In this document: piece by piece, positions 46,898 to 58,374 of the stretch
How the letters are laid out: every line of letters starts with the position of its first letter
Position numbering within the stretch: the first letter of the stretch is position 1
Source of the DNA: Neurospora tetraspora
Lineage: Eukaryota > Ascomycota > Sordariomycetes > Sordariales > Sordariaceae
NCBI RefSeq assembly: GCF_033439725.1
Contig: NW_026944392.1
Location: 434,001-498,000 of the forward strand
DNA: 64,000 bases
Reading direction: 5' to 3'
The notes under the pieces: model-generated
What the model was told of the DNA's origin: nothing
Seen by the model: only the letters and a program-made list of their open reading frames with translations
Databases searched by the model: none
Position numbers and translations under genes: made by a program

Positions 46898-47612
46898 TGC
46901 ACCCAAGCCGTTGGGATCACCCGTTCGGAGTTGAAAGAAGACCCAGAGAGTCCACACGGAGCCCAAAGCAAATGAACCTCCTTAGCTCGGTGGTGGCATG
47001 TCACTGTCAATGAAACAACACTCGAGAACAAGGACTATTGAACGAAGGGAGTTGCAATCAATGGAGGAATCTACGAATAAGTGCCCGGCTACTACACCAG
47101 TGAGCTGCTAGGGGACGACCATCGTTAGATTGTTCTGCGATATCTGTCGTCCATCCACCACGTTGTGTAACCGCTAATCGGATCACTGCTAGCGTACAGG
47201 TGAGACCCTCCTACAAGCCCATGCCTCCGTCCTCCTCCCCCTTGACAACCCTTCATATCCGCCCGTAAGATGATTCCGCCTCGGCCATTGCGAACAAGCA
47301 GACCCTCAATATCCCATCCCCCCCCTCGTCAAAACTCGTGGTCCTAGCTGACAATTCATCACAAGACAGATCGATTCAGTGGTTGAGGTCTTTAACACAA
47401 GGCTGACTCCAGCGAGCTTGATCCTTCTCCTATGCCGTGATGAAGGCGGAACGGAGACGTCCGGGCTCAGAAGGGGTTATCTCGCTGCCTTGGGTGCCCT
47501 GTCCGGCATTGTTACCGGTCTGCTGGTTGAGACGGTTGAAGTGTGTGTGACCGCCGCCGTTATCATGACCGTGGTTATCCTCCTGATCGCCGCCGTTGAC
47601 TTGCCCGGTAGC

Positions 47613-48872
47613 TTAATCCTCCCCTGCACTTTCCAGATCGACATCCATCTGGTGTCCAATCGCGCCCAAGGTGCCTTCCCACTGAGGGTGAGCCTCCTGC
47701 TTCTCGCTCGTGGTGCTTTCGATCCAAGTTAGAACGGACGCGAATCTGTTGTTCCAGGCCTTCACCAAATCCTTTCCACGCTTGACACAAGCGGCGCAAG
47801 GGGTGTTGGCGGTGCCAACCGGCGCGTCGTAGCGGCTTGTACAGAGGTAGAATCCTTGGACGTGGAGGGATCCAATCCACTCCCGCTTCGCTCTACTGAA
47901 CTTCTTGTGCAAATGCTCGAAGCACTTACGGGCCTTGGGCTGCTAGACCAGGGCTCCGCAGTCTTCGCGTTCACAAATATCCGTACGGGCCCAAACGAGA
48001 CGTAGTCCAGGCACGATCCGCGCCGGATTAGGGTTGTCGACCTCGGGAACGAGAGCAGAATCCGCGGAATTGTCAGAGGACTCCGCAGAATCGACAAGAG
48101 AGGACTCCGAAGAATCGAGAGAGGATTCCTCAGACCATGACAGAAGAGTCGGGGAATATGCCGGTTCCAGCATGCCCAGGGCATGAGCGGTCAGCCTTGG
48201 CAGAGGATTGGCTGGTGCAGTGGCCTGGGAATAGTTCGGCCCCACTGCCTGATGGTTGACTGGCCTAGCCGGCTCAGGGATGGGAGCTGGGACTGCAATA
48301 TCCGGTCGACAAAGTGCCGGAGCCGCCGACGGAGAGAGGGACGGATGAGGCGGAGAGAATTGAGCGCCCACAGGAATCGTTGACTGGGTTGGAACCTGAT
48401 GGACTGACGGAAAGGAAGAAATGGAAGCCGCCTGTTGGTGGTTGATAGCAGGGGGCGGTTGAAGGACCCGATGAGCGGCCGGCATGGGTTCGACCAAATA
48501 AGAAGCTGAACGGACAACATGGCGTCCATCGTGCATGGCCAGGGTTTGGTCGCGCCTGTAGGCTCCAGAGTTGAAGTACCAATCCATCTCCTCATCGCAG
48601 GTGGTGGGGAGAGGGGGCTGATCGGAATGGATGTCCAAAGGAAGGCCGCGGAGAATCATCAGACAGTTCATGTTGCTGTCCTCCTGGACTCTTGAAGCCA
48701 GCAACTCGTTTGGAAGCTGATGGTAGAGAATGGCTTGTCGCCTGGCAGCGATGGCTCTGGCGACGGCTGAAGGTGCATGTGGGCGCTCGATCCGGTGATG
48801 GCACGGGCGGGGACGAATGACGGGAGCCGGGGAATGCGGGCGAGCGCCGGCGGACATCTGGCGCGGTGCCAT
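47613..48872 (-). CDS. Zinc-finger family copy Z6, interrupted by in-frame TAG
   Basis: Start chosen at 48872 (MAPRQMSAGARPHSPAP), like the MAP starts of Z1 and Z4, although the frame is open further upstream. The N-terminal motif is EEMDWYFNSGAYRRDQTL. A Pro/Ser-rich linker with an Ser/Glu/Asp repeat leads to TDICEREDCGALV, then TAG (47945-47943), then QPKARKCFEHLHKKFSRAKR and FYLCTSRYDAPVGTANTPCA, ACVKRGK, ending with an acidic tail at 47613. The parts are 309 and 109 residues. In the second Cys pair the first ligand spacing is changed (LCTSRYD in place of CSGKYC). The neighbour at 49193-50050 has a related N-terminus. Confidence 0.6.
47943..47945 (-). promoter_or_regulatory. Conserved in-frame TAG of copy Z6
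   Basis: Context GTC TAG CAG, between CGALV and QPKAR. The local hairpin is weaker than in other copies. Confidence 0.55.
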
Positions 48873-49192
48873 GGTTACGATGTTGATTGGAGTTGGAATA
48901 AAATTCGCTCCAATTGCTCTTGCGCGAGAATGATTGTGGTGTCGTCTCAAGAATCCACAGATGCAATTGCGGCTAGCATGAGCGGAAAAAGAGTTGAGTG
49001 GTTCGAGCTGGGTACAGGAGAGGTTTTTATACGGTGCATTGACAGGAAATTGCGACTTCAGGAGAGTGTCCGGAACATGCTGCATGGGGGTACTATAACC
49101 TTGACCCATTCACTCGACAGGTTCAGGTTTGACTTGCAGTGCGGACAGGTTTCATCAAAAAAAAGTCCAAAATGGTATCGTGAAGGAGGAAG

Positions 49193-50050
49193 CTACGAAC
49201 AAGCAGCTACGCTAGTAGCCTGGATATAGGACCATTCGATGAATCTATAACTCCATCCTCTTTCAATCCCTGAACCGTCCTGGACTTCCCACCCCTGATT
49301 AACTTCTTCCATCCTGCCAACAACTTCAAATGAGCAGGCCCCCTTGATATCATCCTCCTTCGCACAATAAATCTTGACAGTTGTCGACGATTTTTCGCCG
49401 CCTGGAGTGACTCGATGTTCGAGGACGTGAACTGCAAGCTCGTTCCAGGAAGGATGATGCTTCTCGTACTACAATGTAGATGGAGGGAAGAGACGGGAGT
49501 CTTCGGTCTTGGAAGGGGTTGTCTTTGGCCTTTAAAGCGTTCCCTCTCCGCCGTTGCCGCCGGATTGCTGGTGGGAAGAAAAGGCCTCCGTGTGAGTACC
49601 GCCGCTGCCCTTGATATGGTTGAAAGTACTTTTGAGGGCTCGAAGATGACGAGGAAAAGTGGCCCTAGTGGGATTGCTAGCATTCCGGCCAAGTACGGAG
49701 ACGGCGTATGCAATGTCCGGTCTGGGACCAAGCCCGAAGTACATCAAGAATCCGACAGCTGACTGGTACTTTGTCACTCTCAACTTCTTGGCTTGCAAGT
49801 CCATGCTCAGAGCGGCCATAGCCTGAGGAGTGAAGACTGCCTGGAGGTGGCGGATAGTGTCCTGCTGAGAAAGGCCCTGAGGAATTTCTAGCATTGACTG
49901 GGCCAAAGGAAGATGTCGTCTGAGGGCGATGGCCCTGAGAACGGCCATAAGGAGATCTTGGTGCTCGACCCCTTGATTGGGCGGAGAGGGGAGATTGCTG
50001 TGATCAGGGGGCTCGGGGCGAGTGCCGGCAGCAATCTGGTATGGTTCCAT
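49193..50050 (-). CDS. Chimeric gene: family-type N-terminus plus Copia RT fragment
   Basis: The frame 50050-49532 starts MEPYQIAAGTRPEPPDHSN, and its LLMAVLRAIALRRHLPLAQS resembles AVARAIAARRQAILYHQ of Z6. From about residue 100 it reads YQSAVGFLMYFGLGPRPDIA, YAVSVLGRNASNP and LKSTFNHIKGSG, which is the conserved C-terminal block of Copia reverse transcriptase (Y-x-S-x-x-G-x-L-x-Y ... RPDIAYAVS ... NPT ... YLKG). The fragment is not RIP-mutated. Behind it, after a region of uncertain splicing, a frame 49468-49193 (YEKHHPSWNELAVHVLEHRV, SSTTVKIYCAKEDD and on) looks like a final exon; it follows TTGTAG, which could be a splice acceptor or another in-frame TAG (49471-49469). Exon joining is not resolved. 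Confidence 0.45.
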
Positions 50051-51356
50051 GGCGCCGGAAATGCCGATTGAGGGATGAAAACGTTGTTACCAGATCGTTC
50101 GTGAGGATTGCGAAGGGCGGTGCTTCAAGAATCTCGAGATGCGGATGCGACGAGGATGAGTTGGAAAAAGGTTCAGCGCATCGGGGTCAGTACAGGAGAG
50201 GCGCAATTATAGGGTGCATTGATAGGATATTACGGCTTGAGGAGAGTGGCCGTAACATACTGCATAATGCCGTTGACCCCTTCACTCCACAGGTTGTCCG
50301 GTCGATCTTGACAATAGCTCCGAATAGACAACCTAGAGGTACCTTTTGTTTATTGCCCCTACTTTCATCCCATCGATCTCAGGTTTCGAAGCTTGGACTG
50401 CCTGACTCAACCATCAACTGGCTCCTGGAGTTAGGAATTCACCTTCACCAGTGCAGTTAATTGCGAGGCGGAAAGCCACAAAGCTGTTCACGAGAACTTT
50501 TTTGGGTAGTTGTCATAGGTAGAGGTAGCTTTTCCAGTCACGAGACATGTCAATAAAGTGATCTTGGAATGAGTGGCGGCAAAATATGAGATGTCCAGCC
50601 GATCAAGCTTTGAGTCTATGAGGGAAAGCACAATGTCCATTCTATGGTCGAGTAACCGGACATTGGCGAGAAGAGAATACTGGATGGCAAACACCAGGGC
50701 TCGAGATAAAAATTTTGTTGATATATGGACGGATGGGAAACAACCTGGACCGAGACCATGCAGTGACCACGAGAGATCGATGTTGGCAAGGGAGGGATCG
50801 AGAAACAACCTCAAGGGAGCTCTATATATACCTCTAGAATCGGATCAAGATGAGTGAAGTTGCCTTCTTGGGTGACTGTTATTATATTGTTGTATTGACG
50901 ATACGGTAGGTACTATGAGGCTATTCCGGCTGTCTGGATTCCCTTCACTGTCAACCTAAGGTATCTTCCATTCGTCGTTTCGGGAGGGAAAGACCAGATG
51001 GAAAGTAGGTACCTTCCAAGTACCCAGGAGTGGCCCCTTCCCCGTGGGCCCATGAGTGGCTGGAGGGCGATAGGTACAGGTAGTATGGTGCTATTGGCTA
51101 TGGAGGGTCTATTATATGTGTCCCTTGGACTTGCACACAAGTCTAGTGGCTGTGCGAACCAATTTCCACGGTCGCAGACCTCCACTGATTTAAACTTCCT
51201 TGTTCTTCGACACTGCGGCGATTTCATGAGTCCTTCCTCACCGTACATCACCCGCACCTCAGACACCACCACTTCTCACAAGCACAAGTGCCTGGAAACT
51301 AGGTCTCGCAGACAACCGCAAAATACCTTGACTATCTCTAGGTATTCAATCACACT
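50051..51356. other. Intergenic region without recognised features
   Basis: 1.3 kb between divergent genes. Only short overlapping frames; no repeat or RNA gene seen. Probably contains both promoters. Confidence 0.5.
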
Positions 51357-53014
51357 ATGGCGTCAAACAAGCCGACCGAGCATCGACTCGCCGGTATTTT
51401 GGACGAGGACCCTTTGGGTCTCAACCAGGTAAGACGCAACCATCCCACATACCTCTACCCGATGAACATGAACTGAAAGGCTTTTCTCAGAAAGAGCTTT
51501 CTGAAGCATTGAGGGACACAGTCAATGGTGACCTTGTGTCCCCAATTGAAGAGCCCACTGCCAGACGCCCTCCTATGGGCAGTGCCATGGCTTCGCTTGC
51601 TTCCCGGGCCACAAACTCTGCTCTATCTCATGCGTCGGGAGAGTATGCCCGGATGCCATCTCTTCCTATGCGCGCAAATACAACTCCTTCTGTTCGCCCT
51701 GTTCTGCGGGGAAGAGTCACTGCGACTTCTTCAGTCACTCCTTCGCCTCGTGGAATTGACCCCCGCAGCAGCGAGATGGCTCCTTCCCCTTTCAACCTCA
51801 CTCCTGGTATCTTGGCCACTGGTCCAATGCACATTGGCTCGCAAGGTGGCAAGTTCAGCGACAACAGGGATAACTCTGGCATTTCCTTGAACAACCTTGG
51901 AGCCAATCCCATTTTCGGCGACAATCCCATGCAACACGCCAACACCATGGCTTCAGTCCGACAGATAATGGTCCTCACGGCCATGGCTATAGTAACCAGG
52001 GTTTCGCCCTCTCGAACCACGGTCAGAATCGTCATGCTCATGCCAGCCATGCTCATGCCAGCGACGGTGCTTGTAACCACCAGAAGGCAGTCTCACCGGT
52101 TGGAATTGAAGGCAACGGCTCTAACCCAAGCGCCCAAAATGGAACCCCTCAGCCAATTGTCTCAACGACCATCTGCGCGGGCGAGAACAATCAAGGCGGC
52201 TGTGCCTCTCTCGTTTAGCAACCGGGAGCACAGAAGTGCTTTGAGCATCTGAAAAATAAGCCGAGCAGAGCGATGATTGCTATCAACCGAGCTCGCCACG
52301 CGCAGGGAATTTATTCCTGCACCGATTGCTTCAAGAACCAGGCTACTGTGAGTGAGAAGAATGGGCGGGCCCTTTGTAATGGCTGCCGCGCCAAAGGAGA
52401 GCGCAACAGGAAGCTCCGACGCGCCGGTAACGGGGTCGGCAGAAAGACGAAGGGCAATAGTTCTTCAACAAGGTAAACGTCGAAGGTCAAAGGGGCCAGC
52501 GCCATGGCCGATGGACCAAAGATGGGCGCAGGTGTCCTCCATGGCCGGATCAAGAAAGGCGAAAGTGCCTCTAGTGGTACGATGCCGCCGGGCCTCCCGC
52601 CTCGGGATATTGCGCAGAGGTTCATCTCGCAGACCTCCACCTCGCAGACCTCCAGCTCTCAGAGCTTCATCTCGCAGAGCTCCATCACGCAGAGTTTCAT
52701 GTCCCAGGATTTGTTGCAACACAACTTCGCCTCCCGGAGCTTCACCCATCAGAGCACCATCCAACAGGGCCATGTGTCGCCGGGAGATAGTGCAAACGGG
52801 TTTGTGGCTTGGGATGAGCCCGAGCACCTCTATCCATCCGAGCCGTTCAAAGATTTTTCCACCCCGGCAACGATTCGGATTTCAATTTCGAAGACTTATT
52901 GGAGGATCTCGATGGCCTTGTCTATGACTGGGTGGGAGAGTTTGGTGCAGGCTGGATGGGTCGGAAGTTCGACGATAAGGGTCCTCCTGGTCCACCCCCG
53001 GCGCCCATCTGCTG
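51357..53014 (+). pseudogene. Zinc-finger family copy Z7, TAG plus frameshifts
   Basis: Exon 1 51357-51428 (MASNKPTEHRLAGILDEDPL and on), intron 51429-51490 (GTAAGA...CTCAG), then exon 2 from KELSEALRDTVNGD. Between about 51930 and 51960 the coding frame changes (to GFSPTDNGPHGHGYSN). In the new frame it reads STTICAGENNQGGCASLV, then TAG (52216-52218), QPGAQKCFEHLKNKPSRA, GIYSCTDCFKN, LCNGCRAKGERNRK, then a TAA (52474-52476) where Z8 is open, then MGAGVLHGRIKKG and a Ser/Gln-repeat tail. Near 52850 the best frame shifts again (DSDFNFEDLLEDLDGLVYDW) to a stop at 53014. It is close to Z8. Two frameshifts and a TAA suggest a decaying copy, unless there are sequence errors. Confidence 0.55.
52216..52218 (+). 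promoter_or_regulatory. Conserved in-frame TAG of copy Z7
   Basis: Context GTT TAG CAA, between CASLV and QPGAQ. It lies in the loop TTTAGCAAC; arms TCTCG/CGGGA and, past a three-base bulge, TGTGC/GCACA. Confidence 0.6.
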
Positions 53015-54314
53015 ACGAATGACCACGGACGACGGACAACTGGGAAACCTAGACGAAGAGAACATTCAACCGTTGAAGCAATGCCAAAAACGGACAAGCG
53101 CTTAACAGAGTCGACTGGTTCTCAGGTCCAAGGACACTCCACGTTCTCATCTTGCCTGCTCTCCTGAATTGGTTATATGATGGCGATGGTGGAGTGTGGT
53201 TAGCAGCACAAAACTCAAGTTTTTAAACGAAAAAGGAGACGGATCGTAGCAGCTTTGGAGGGCAAAGGAAAAATTTCTAGGATCTGGTTTGAGTCTGTAG
53301 ACGGGAAACATGTCCTGCTATTTTGGCGTGAGAAGGGGTTGGTCAAGAGCGGTGATACCCGTAGCATCCAGATATAGTTCTTTACTCTTTGGTCCATAGC
53401 TCAACGAAGCTTGCCTTCTTCGGTTTCCGAACTAATTGCTCTCCATTTATGAGTGTTATTCCATGACTGCAAGACCGATAACTTGACCTCCACCCTGTCT
53501 TATGGACGCGGGCATCCGGTCTTAGCTTTATGCTGCATCACCTTGTGTATCAGGGATCATCACTCTTTTGAGCTCTACGAATCAGCCTGGCCTTTAATAT
53601 CTGGCGGACATGGTAATGCACCTCTGACTAAAATTACCTACCTCTGGCAGTCTGGCGAACGTTTCGTCACTCATGGCTCAATTTCTGATACATCATGCGT
53701 ACCGCGAGGAAACAAAGGACAAGTGGATTGTTTTTGAGTGTTCGAGCTCGCAGTGCATTCTTGCCGATATACCCTAGCTCAGGTAGGTATGGAAGAGAAA
53801 CGAGTTATGGTGACAAGCTCATTCTCATTGTGTCACACTGTTTCCCCAATGCTTCCCTCACCCAAACAACAACTGTTTGACCTCGCAGTGATCGAACAAG
53901 CCGATAACGGATAGCGACTATCCATAAATCCTCGCTACTCTGCATCAAATGTACCTTAGATCTGGACCTCTTCGGCAATCCGCACCCGACGCTTTCAGGG
54001 CCTGAACTAAAATAGCAGGCTTTGGAGATCATGTACTACAATATCGAAAGGCACCACTACAGAACACAATGCTAAAAGCAATCTCGGTTCTTGAATCACC
54101 TTATCGTTCTGTATAGAGACGCATGAGGCACCTCTCTATATACCAGATTTGATGAGTCCTCACGCCGCATACATCCAACGTCCACACATCACGCCATGAA
54201 CCTCTACGGCGGAACTTCCTCCTCCTCGTGCTGACATACTTACCATTACACCATACCTCCAGGCATGCTCCAGGTTAAGTCACTGTTGCGTCTCTTTATA
54301 CGCATTGTCCTCAG
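53015..54314. other. Intergenic region without recognised features
   Basis: 1.3 kb between Z7 and Z8 with no supportable gene. Its end may contain an unresolved first exon of Z8 (ATG at 54196 is followed after 12 codons by a stop). Confidence 0.45.
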
Positions 54315-54953
54315 CACGTACACCCAACCTCAGCCAAACCCGCTGGACAACTTCAGCCCATCGTTCCAACTGCCATCTGTGAGGGCTACCGCGGCAATGG
54401 TGGCTGCTCGGCTCTCGTCTACCAAGCGGGAGCCAGCAGGTGCTTTGATCACCTTCGAAACAGGCCTAGCAGAGCCACAATCGAGTTGATCAGAACACGG
54501 CTCCGACAGGGCATTTGGTCCTGCTCCAATTGCTTCAAGCGCGTTGCGGCGAACAACGTGCCCAACTCGCTCTGTACTCATTGCATTGGCAAAAAGCGCC
54601 TAGACAGAGGCAAACGTCAGAAGGCCACTAGTTCGACCAGAAAGTCTGCCAATCCAAACAAGGGCAGCAGCACCAAGTCTAGTGGTTCTGGAACGGGCAC
54701 CGTGGCTGCCTCCAGTGCCAAGCTGGCAGCCAAGGGAGTCCTGAACGGCCGGATCCAAAAGAAAACTTTTTCCCAGACAGCCCAAAGTGTCCAGGACGCT
54801 GATGAGTCTGAAGAAGGCGATGCCGATGACGGAGATTGGTTGGTCGATGAGCCCATGTTCGACCTCCCTTTCGACAGAAATTTGGATCATGATGGTGATG
54901 GCGGTGCGGGCGGTTTCGGAGCCCCAGAGACTCTGTCTCAAGTGGTGTTCTAG
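54315..54953 (+). CDS. Zinc-finger family copy Z8, 5' end unresolved, Tyr at the TAG position
   Basis: Open frame from a possible acceptor (TCCTCAG, ending 54314) to the stop at 54953. It reads QPIVPTAICEGYRGNGGCSA, LVYQAGASRCFDHLRNRP, then GIWSCSNCFKR and SLCTHCIGKKR, a Lys/Ser-rich linker, the motif AAKGVLNGRIQKK and an acidic end. All expected Cys and His positions are present. The codon at the TAG position is TAC (54420-54422), Tyr. The predicted hairpin is retained (arms GGCTCTCG and CGGGAGCC, loop TCTACCAAG). It is the closest relative of Z7. No convincing start codon was found upstream, so the first exon is either missing or not recognised. Confidence 0.6.
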   Translation, partial: HVHPTSAKPAGQLQPIVPTAICEGYRGNGGCSALVYQAGASRCFDHLRNRPSRATIELIRTRLRQGIWSCSNCFKRVAANNVPNSLCTHCIGKKRLDRGKRQKATSSTRKSANPNKGSSTKSSGSGTGTVAASSAKLAAKGVLNGRIQKKTFSQTAQSVQDADESEEGDADDGDWLVDEPMFDLPFDRNLDHDGDGGAGGFGAPETLSQVVF

Positions 54954-55861
54954 CCAGGTGCTCGGAAAACACCTCTAACGGACATGAAAGAAGCCGGAAC
55001 TTCGTGATCCTGAAACGGTTAAGAAGCACCCAATACAGCTCTTACCGGGCTTGGAACTTAAAGGGTCTCTAGACTTTGGAAAGCAAAATTACGAGAACGA
55101 AGCCGACAAGCTTTTGCTCCTTCCCTCACAAGTAATACGGAGAGAGTTGACGGCCAAAGGAGCGCTTCCAAGCGGTCTTGACTTCCTGGGGTCATACTGA
55201 ATATAAAGACGAAAAGAATAGAGCGGCAACAAACACAACCCCAGCGTTGGACACCCGGAACATTAGATAGAATTTTCAAATGGTAGGAAACCTTGAGCAT
55301 CTCGCGGCACAGCGTTGAGATGGATCTCCGTTTGTGCTTTCATTCACCTGGAGCTCCGGGGCCGTCCCATTCAGACACTCACTTAACCTAGCTATACTCT
55401 GTCAAAATGTATGCAAGAGAGTGGGAGAAAAGCCATATTATTCAATGAGAGTAAGCTAGAATGGATGTAACCTTCGCTTCCTTTTATGCCCGCTTGCCTT
55501 GTCTACCCTTGTGACACCCTTGTCTACCCATGTACTGGTACTCACGATGAGGCTCAACACGTGAGGCTGTGAGGCTGTGAGGCTCAACATCATGAGTGGC
55601 CATGATATTTGGCATACTCACGGCTTGTCATCCTGGGAAGAGTGAAGTGTTAATGGAATCCCAAAAACTTGGGAGCAATTTGGTTCTTGAGATCCATTTA
55701 AACCCTCAAAATTCCTCGTCCTTCCAGCGCAATGCCGATCAAACCTTCCGGATACCTACCTGGTAAGTGTTGTTTCCCCACGTTCTCCAAACCCAGCGTG
55801 CAAGAAACAGCAGTTGATAATCCATAGATCGTGCGTACGCACCTAGACTGGCCGGCCGAGT

Positions 55862-57195
55862 ATGAACTCAAACAACCCGATGGCAACCCCCGTTCAGGGA
55901 GGGGCCCCAATTGATAGTTCCGTTGAAGTGGAGGACTTCATGGATTTTTTCGACTTTGATGCTTACGAGCGTGACATCAATGGCCTAACGCCTCTAACTA
56001 GAAGGCCTGAAACCAGTCTACGAGCCATTTACTTGAGGGACAAGAAACTGACAATCGTTAGGTCCAGTCCCTCCTTCAGGCGCCCGCCGATGATGGCTTG
56101 AACGGGGGAACCAGCTCCTCACTCAGCTCACCTGTCGTTCTCGAGCCCCAACATCAACCAGCCACTCCCACTCACAGCGTGCCAATATCGCCCAGTTTTC
56201 CCTTCACCTTCTCCGTGCGATCCGAATCAGTGTCTCAATGTGAGGCAAACAGCGCGGCTTTGGCAGTCTCTGCCTCCAGTTCCCCAGGAATGACCAATGT
56301 ATTGCATCAGTTCACTGGCCATGCGGCGTTTGAACAAGAGCAGCATTCATCCTGGGATGAAGATGTCAATCTCGAAGTTAGCTGTGTTGCCAGGGAAGGG
56401 ACAAAAGACGACGAGATTGGTGAAGACGCAGAGATGAGCGAGGACGTAGAGATGAGCGAGGATGCAGAGATGAGCGAGGACGAAGAGATGAGTGCCCCTG
56501 AAGATACAGAGATGGAAGATGTTGGCATCGCAGACGTGCTTTCGGCAGCTGTCCCAAGGACAGACACACTCAGCCCTTCCGAGTCAACCCTTGTTCGTTC
56601 ACCTCGAAAAGTTCCAACATCGAGTCCCATTAGCGAACAAGGCGGTCATGGCTGCGAGGATGTCCAAAGCGGAAACGACGATGAGCCATCCATTGCAGAG
56701 GTTCCCGGTCGCGCCAAGGGTACACAGCAAAGTGAACACAGTTCAGATGCTGTTTCCGGTTCCTCCGAACCTACCTCTAGTCCTCAGGAAGCAAAAGAGC
56801 TGGAGGAAGAAGCCATGGCGGAGGAGTCCAGCAAACAGGCGGAGGAGTTCAGCAAGGAGGCGAAGGAACCTAAGTGGGAGGTCCACAGAATCCTGGCTTC
56901 TGCCATTCTGTCGGATGGCCTACTGTACTACCGGGCGTCCTGGAAGGGCTGGGGTCAACCCGACTATGGCATGTACCCGGCGCACAACTTCAGAGACTCG
57001 CCGGATCGTCTGTTATCCTTCCACCGCAGGTATCCAAAGCAGCCAGGACCCCCAATGCGACTGGATATCTAGAAGGAAGCTTTCGATAATGGCGAGGAAC
57101 TAGAGAAGCACGACGATGATGATCTTCCCGCACAGAAGGAGAAGGGAATCAAGGAGAGATTACGAGGGAAGGGTAAAGCCGTTGCAAGGAAATGA
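55862..57195 (+). CDS. Chromodomain gene with family-like N-terminus and TAG at a conserved Trp
   Basis: The first part, 55862-56101, has EVEDFMDFFDFDAYERDING, like the FFNF motif of Z1 and Z2. The second part, in another frame from about 56062, runs to 57072; the junction (a TTAG acceptor at 56061) is unresolved. The second part contains an acidic repeat (AEMSEDVEMSEDAEMSEDEE) and a C-terminal chromodomain, WEVHRILASAILSDGLLYYR, ASWKGWGQPDYGMYPAHNF, RDSPDRLLSFHRRYPKQPGP. This is of the type found at the end of fungal Gypsy (chromovirus) integrases. It ends RLDI, then TAG (57070-57072); the same frame continues KEAFDNGEELEKHDDDDLPA and a basic end to TGA at 57193-57195. The gene at 57856-58374 reads RRIEVWENAWDEGTEE at this place, so the TAG stands at a conserved Trp. 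Confidence 0.55.
57070..57072 (+). promoter_or_regulatory. In-frame TAG aligned with a conserved Trp of the chromodomain
   Basis: RLDI-TAG-KEAFDNGEELEKHDDDD aligns with RIEV-W-ENAWDEGTEEGLEKHEEDD of the neighbouring gene, where the codon is TGG. A 40-residue extension follows. Confidence 0.55.
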
Positions 57196-57855
57196 CAGAA
57201 GGAAAGGATATTGCTCATGTTGGTAGCTGGAAGGAAATTCTGGAGGTCCAGGTTTGACAGAATGGGGAGAGAGAAGGGAGGATTGCGATGTGAAGATTCA
57301 CAGCTCATAGGCACAGCTCGATAGGCTCAGAACATGGATCTGGAGGGTTTTCGCCAAATAGCCGATAGTTAGGAAATACCTGACACAAAAGGAATTTGAA
57401 TCGTGATGTTGGAGGCACTTTTGACCTTCTTGCAGGTGTCTTGTGAATGAGTAATATGAGGTTCGAGGGCAAGGACAAAACGAGAAAACCTTCGAAATCT
57501 GATGACAACGGCAAGCCGTTCTATTCACGGAGTCGATGTTCAGAGATTGAAGACTGCCACACAACGCTGCTCACCCAAACTCCCGGTGAATCAAACTCAA
57601 ACAGCGAGATCGGTGAGTAATCCGTCACCTGGTTTGTTTCTCCCGCGAGTATTTATACTCACCAATTTCCTCTCCTCTTCCCTCAAACCCAGCACCCGTC
57701 AAACTCGCAGGCAAATCACCTACTCATAGCGAGGAAGTCAAGACGAAGCTTCCAGCCTCTGCTCAACGGAAGCACAAGCAATTCTTGAGCGTCCTCTGAC
57801 TGTAGTCTCCGGAAGGCTACCTCTACTAAAAACGACCAGCTCTGGTTTAACCACA

Positions 57856-58374
57856 ATGCCCACGCGCACCACGAAATGGGGATACAAGGTAAGAACCGAA
57901 CAATCACCCATCAAAACCCGTAAGCAGAATCTAACAGATTGTATATCACAGAAAAAAGGCGGTAAAGCCAAAAAAACACCACCCCCTCCCCCTCCGCTCC
58001 CACCAAAGCCCTTCAGACCCAACCAGGCGCCCGTCCGGACCACCGAAGACGGCGAAGAACTCTGGGAGCTCAACGAAGTCGTTGCTTCCAGACTCATGTA
58101 CGGAAAGCTCTACTACCAAGTATCGTGGAAGGGGTGGAGCAAGGATGAGTACTGGTATCCCGCCAGCGACCTCAAGCGGTGTCCTCACTTGCTTGTTGAG
58201 TTTCACTCTGAAAACCCGGAAGCTGCTGGGCCGCCGAGGAGGATAGAGGTTTGGGAGAATGCGTGGGATGAGGGCACGGAGGAGGGGTTGGAGAAGCATG
58301 AGGAGGATGATTCGACTATGACGGTGGCGGAGAAGAAGACGTGGATGGAGGGTTTGGGGGACTTGTTGGTGTAG
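57856..58374 (+). CDS. Small chromodomain protein, chromovirus type, 151 aa
   Basis: Exon 1 57856-57888 (MPTRTTKWGYK), intron 57889-57951 (GTAAGA ... CTAAC ... TCACAG, 63 nt), exon 2 57952-58374. The chromodomain is ELWELNEVVASRLMYGKLYY, QVSWKGWSKDEYWYPASDLK, RCPHLLVEFHSENPEAAGPP, RRIEVWENAWDEG. It matches the fungal form found at the C-terminus of Gypsy integrases (WYPASNFKN..., FH..NP..PGPP.R), but no integrase or RT is attached, so this looks like a captured and host-adapted domain. Chromodomains bind methylated histone tails; whether this one does is unknown. The intron length is divisible by three and has no stop, so a retained-intron form would also be translatable. Confidence 0.7.
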   Translation: MPTRTTKWGYKVRTEQSPIKTRKQNLTDCISQKKGGKAKKTPPPPPPLPPKPFRPNQAPVRTTEDGEELWELNEVVASRLMYGKLYYQVSWKGWSKDEYWYPASDLKRCPHLLVEFHSENPEAAGPPRRIEVWENAWDEGTEEGLEKHEEDDSTMTVAEKKTWMEGLGDLLV

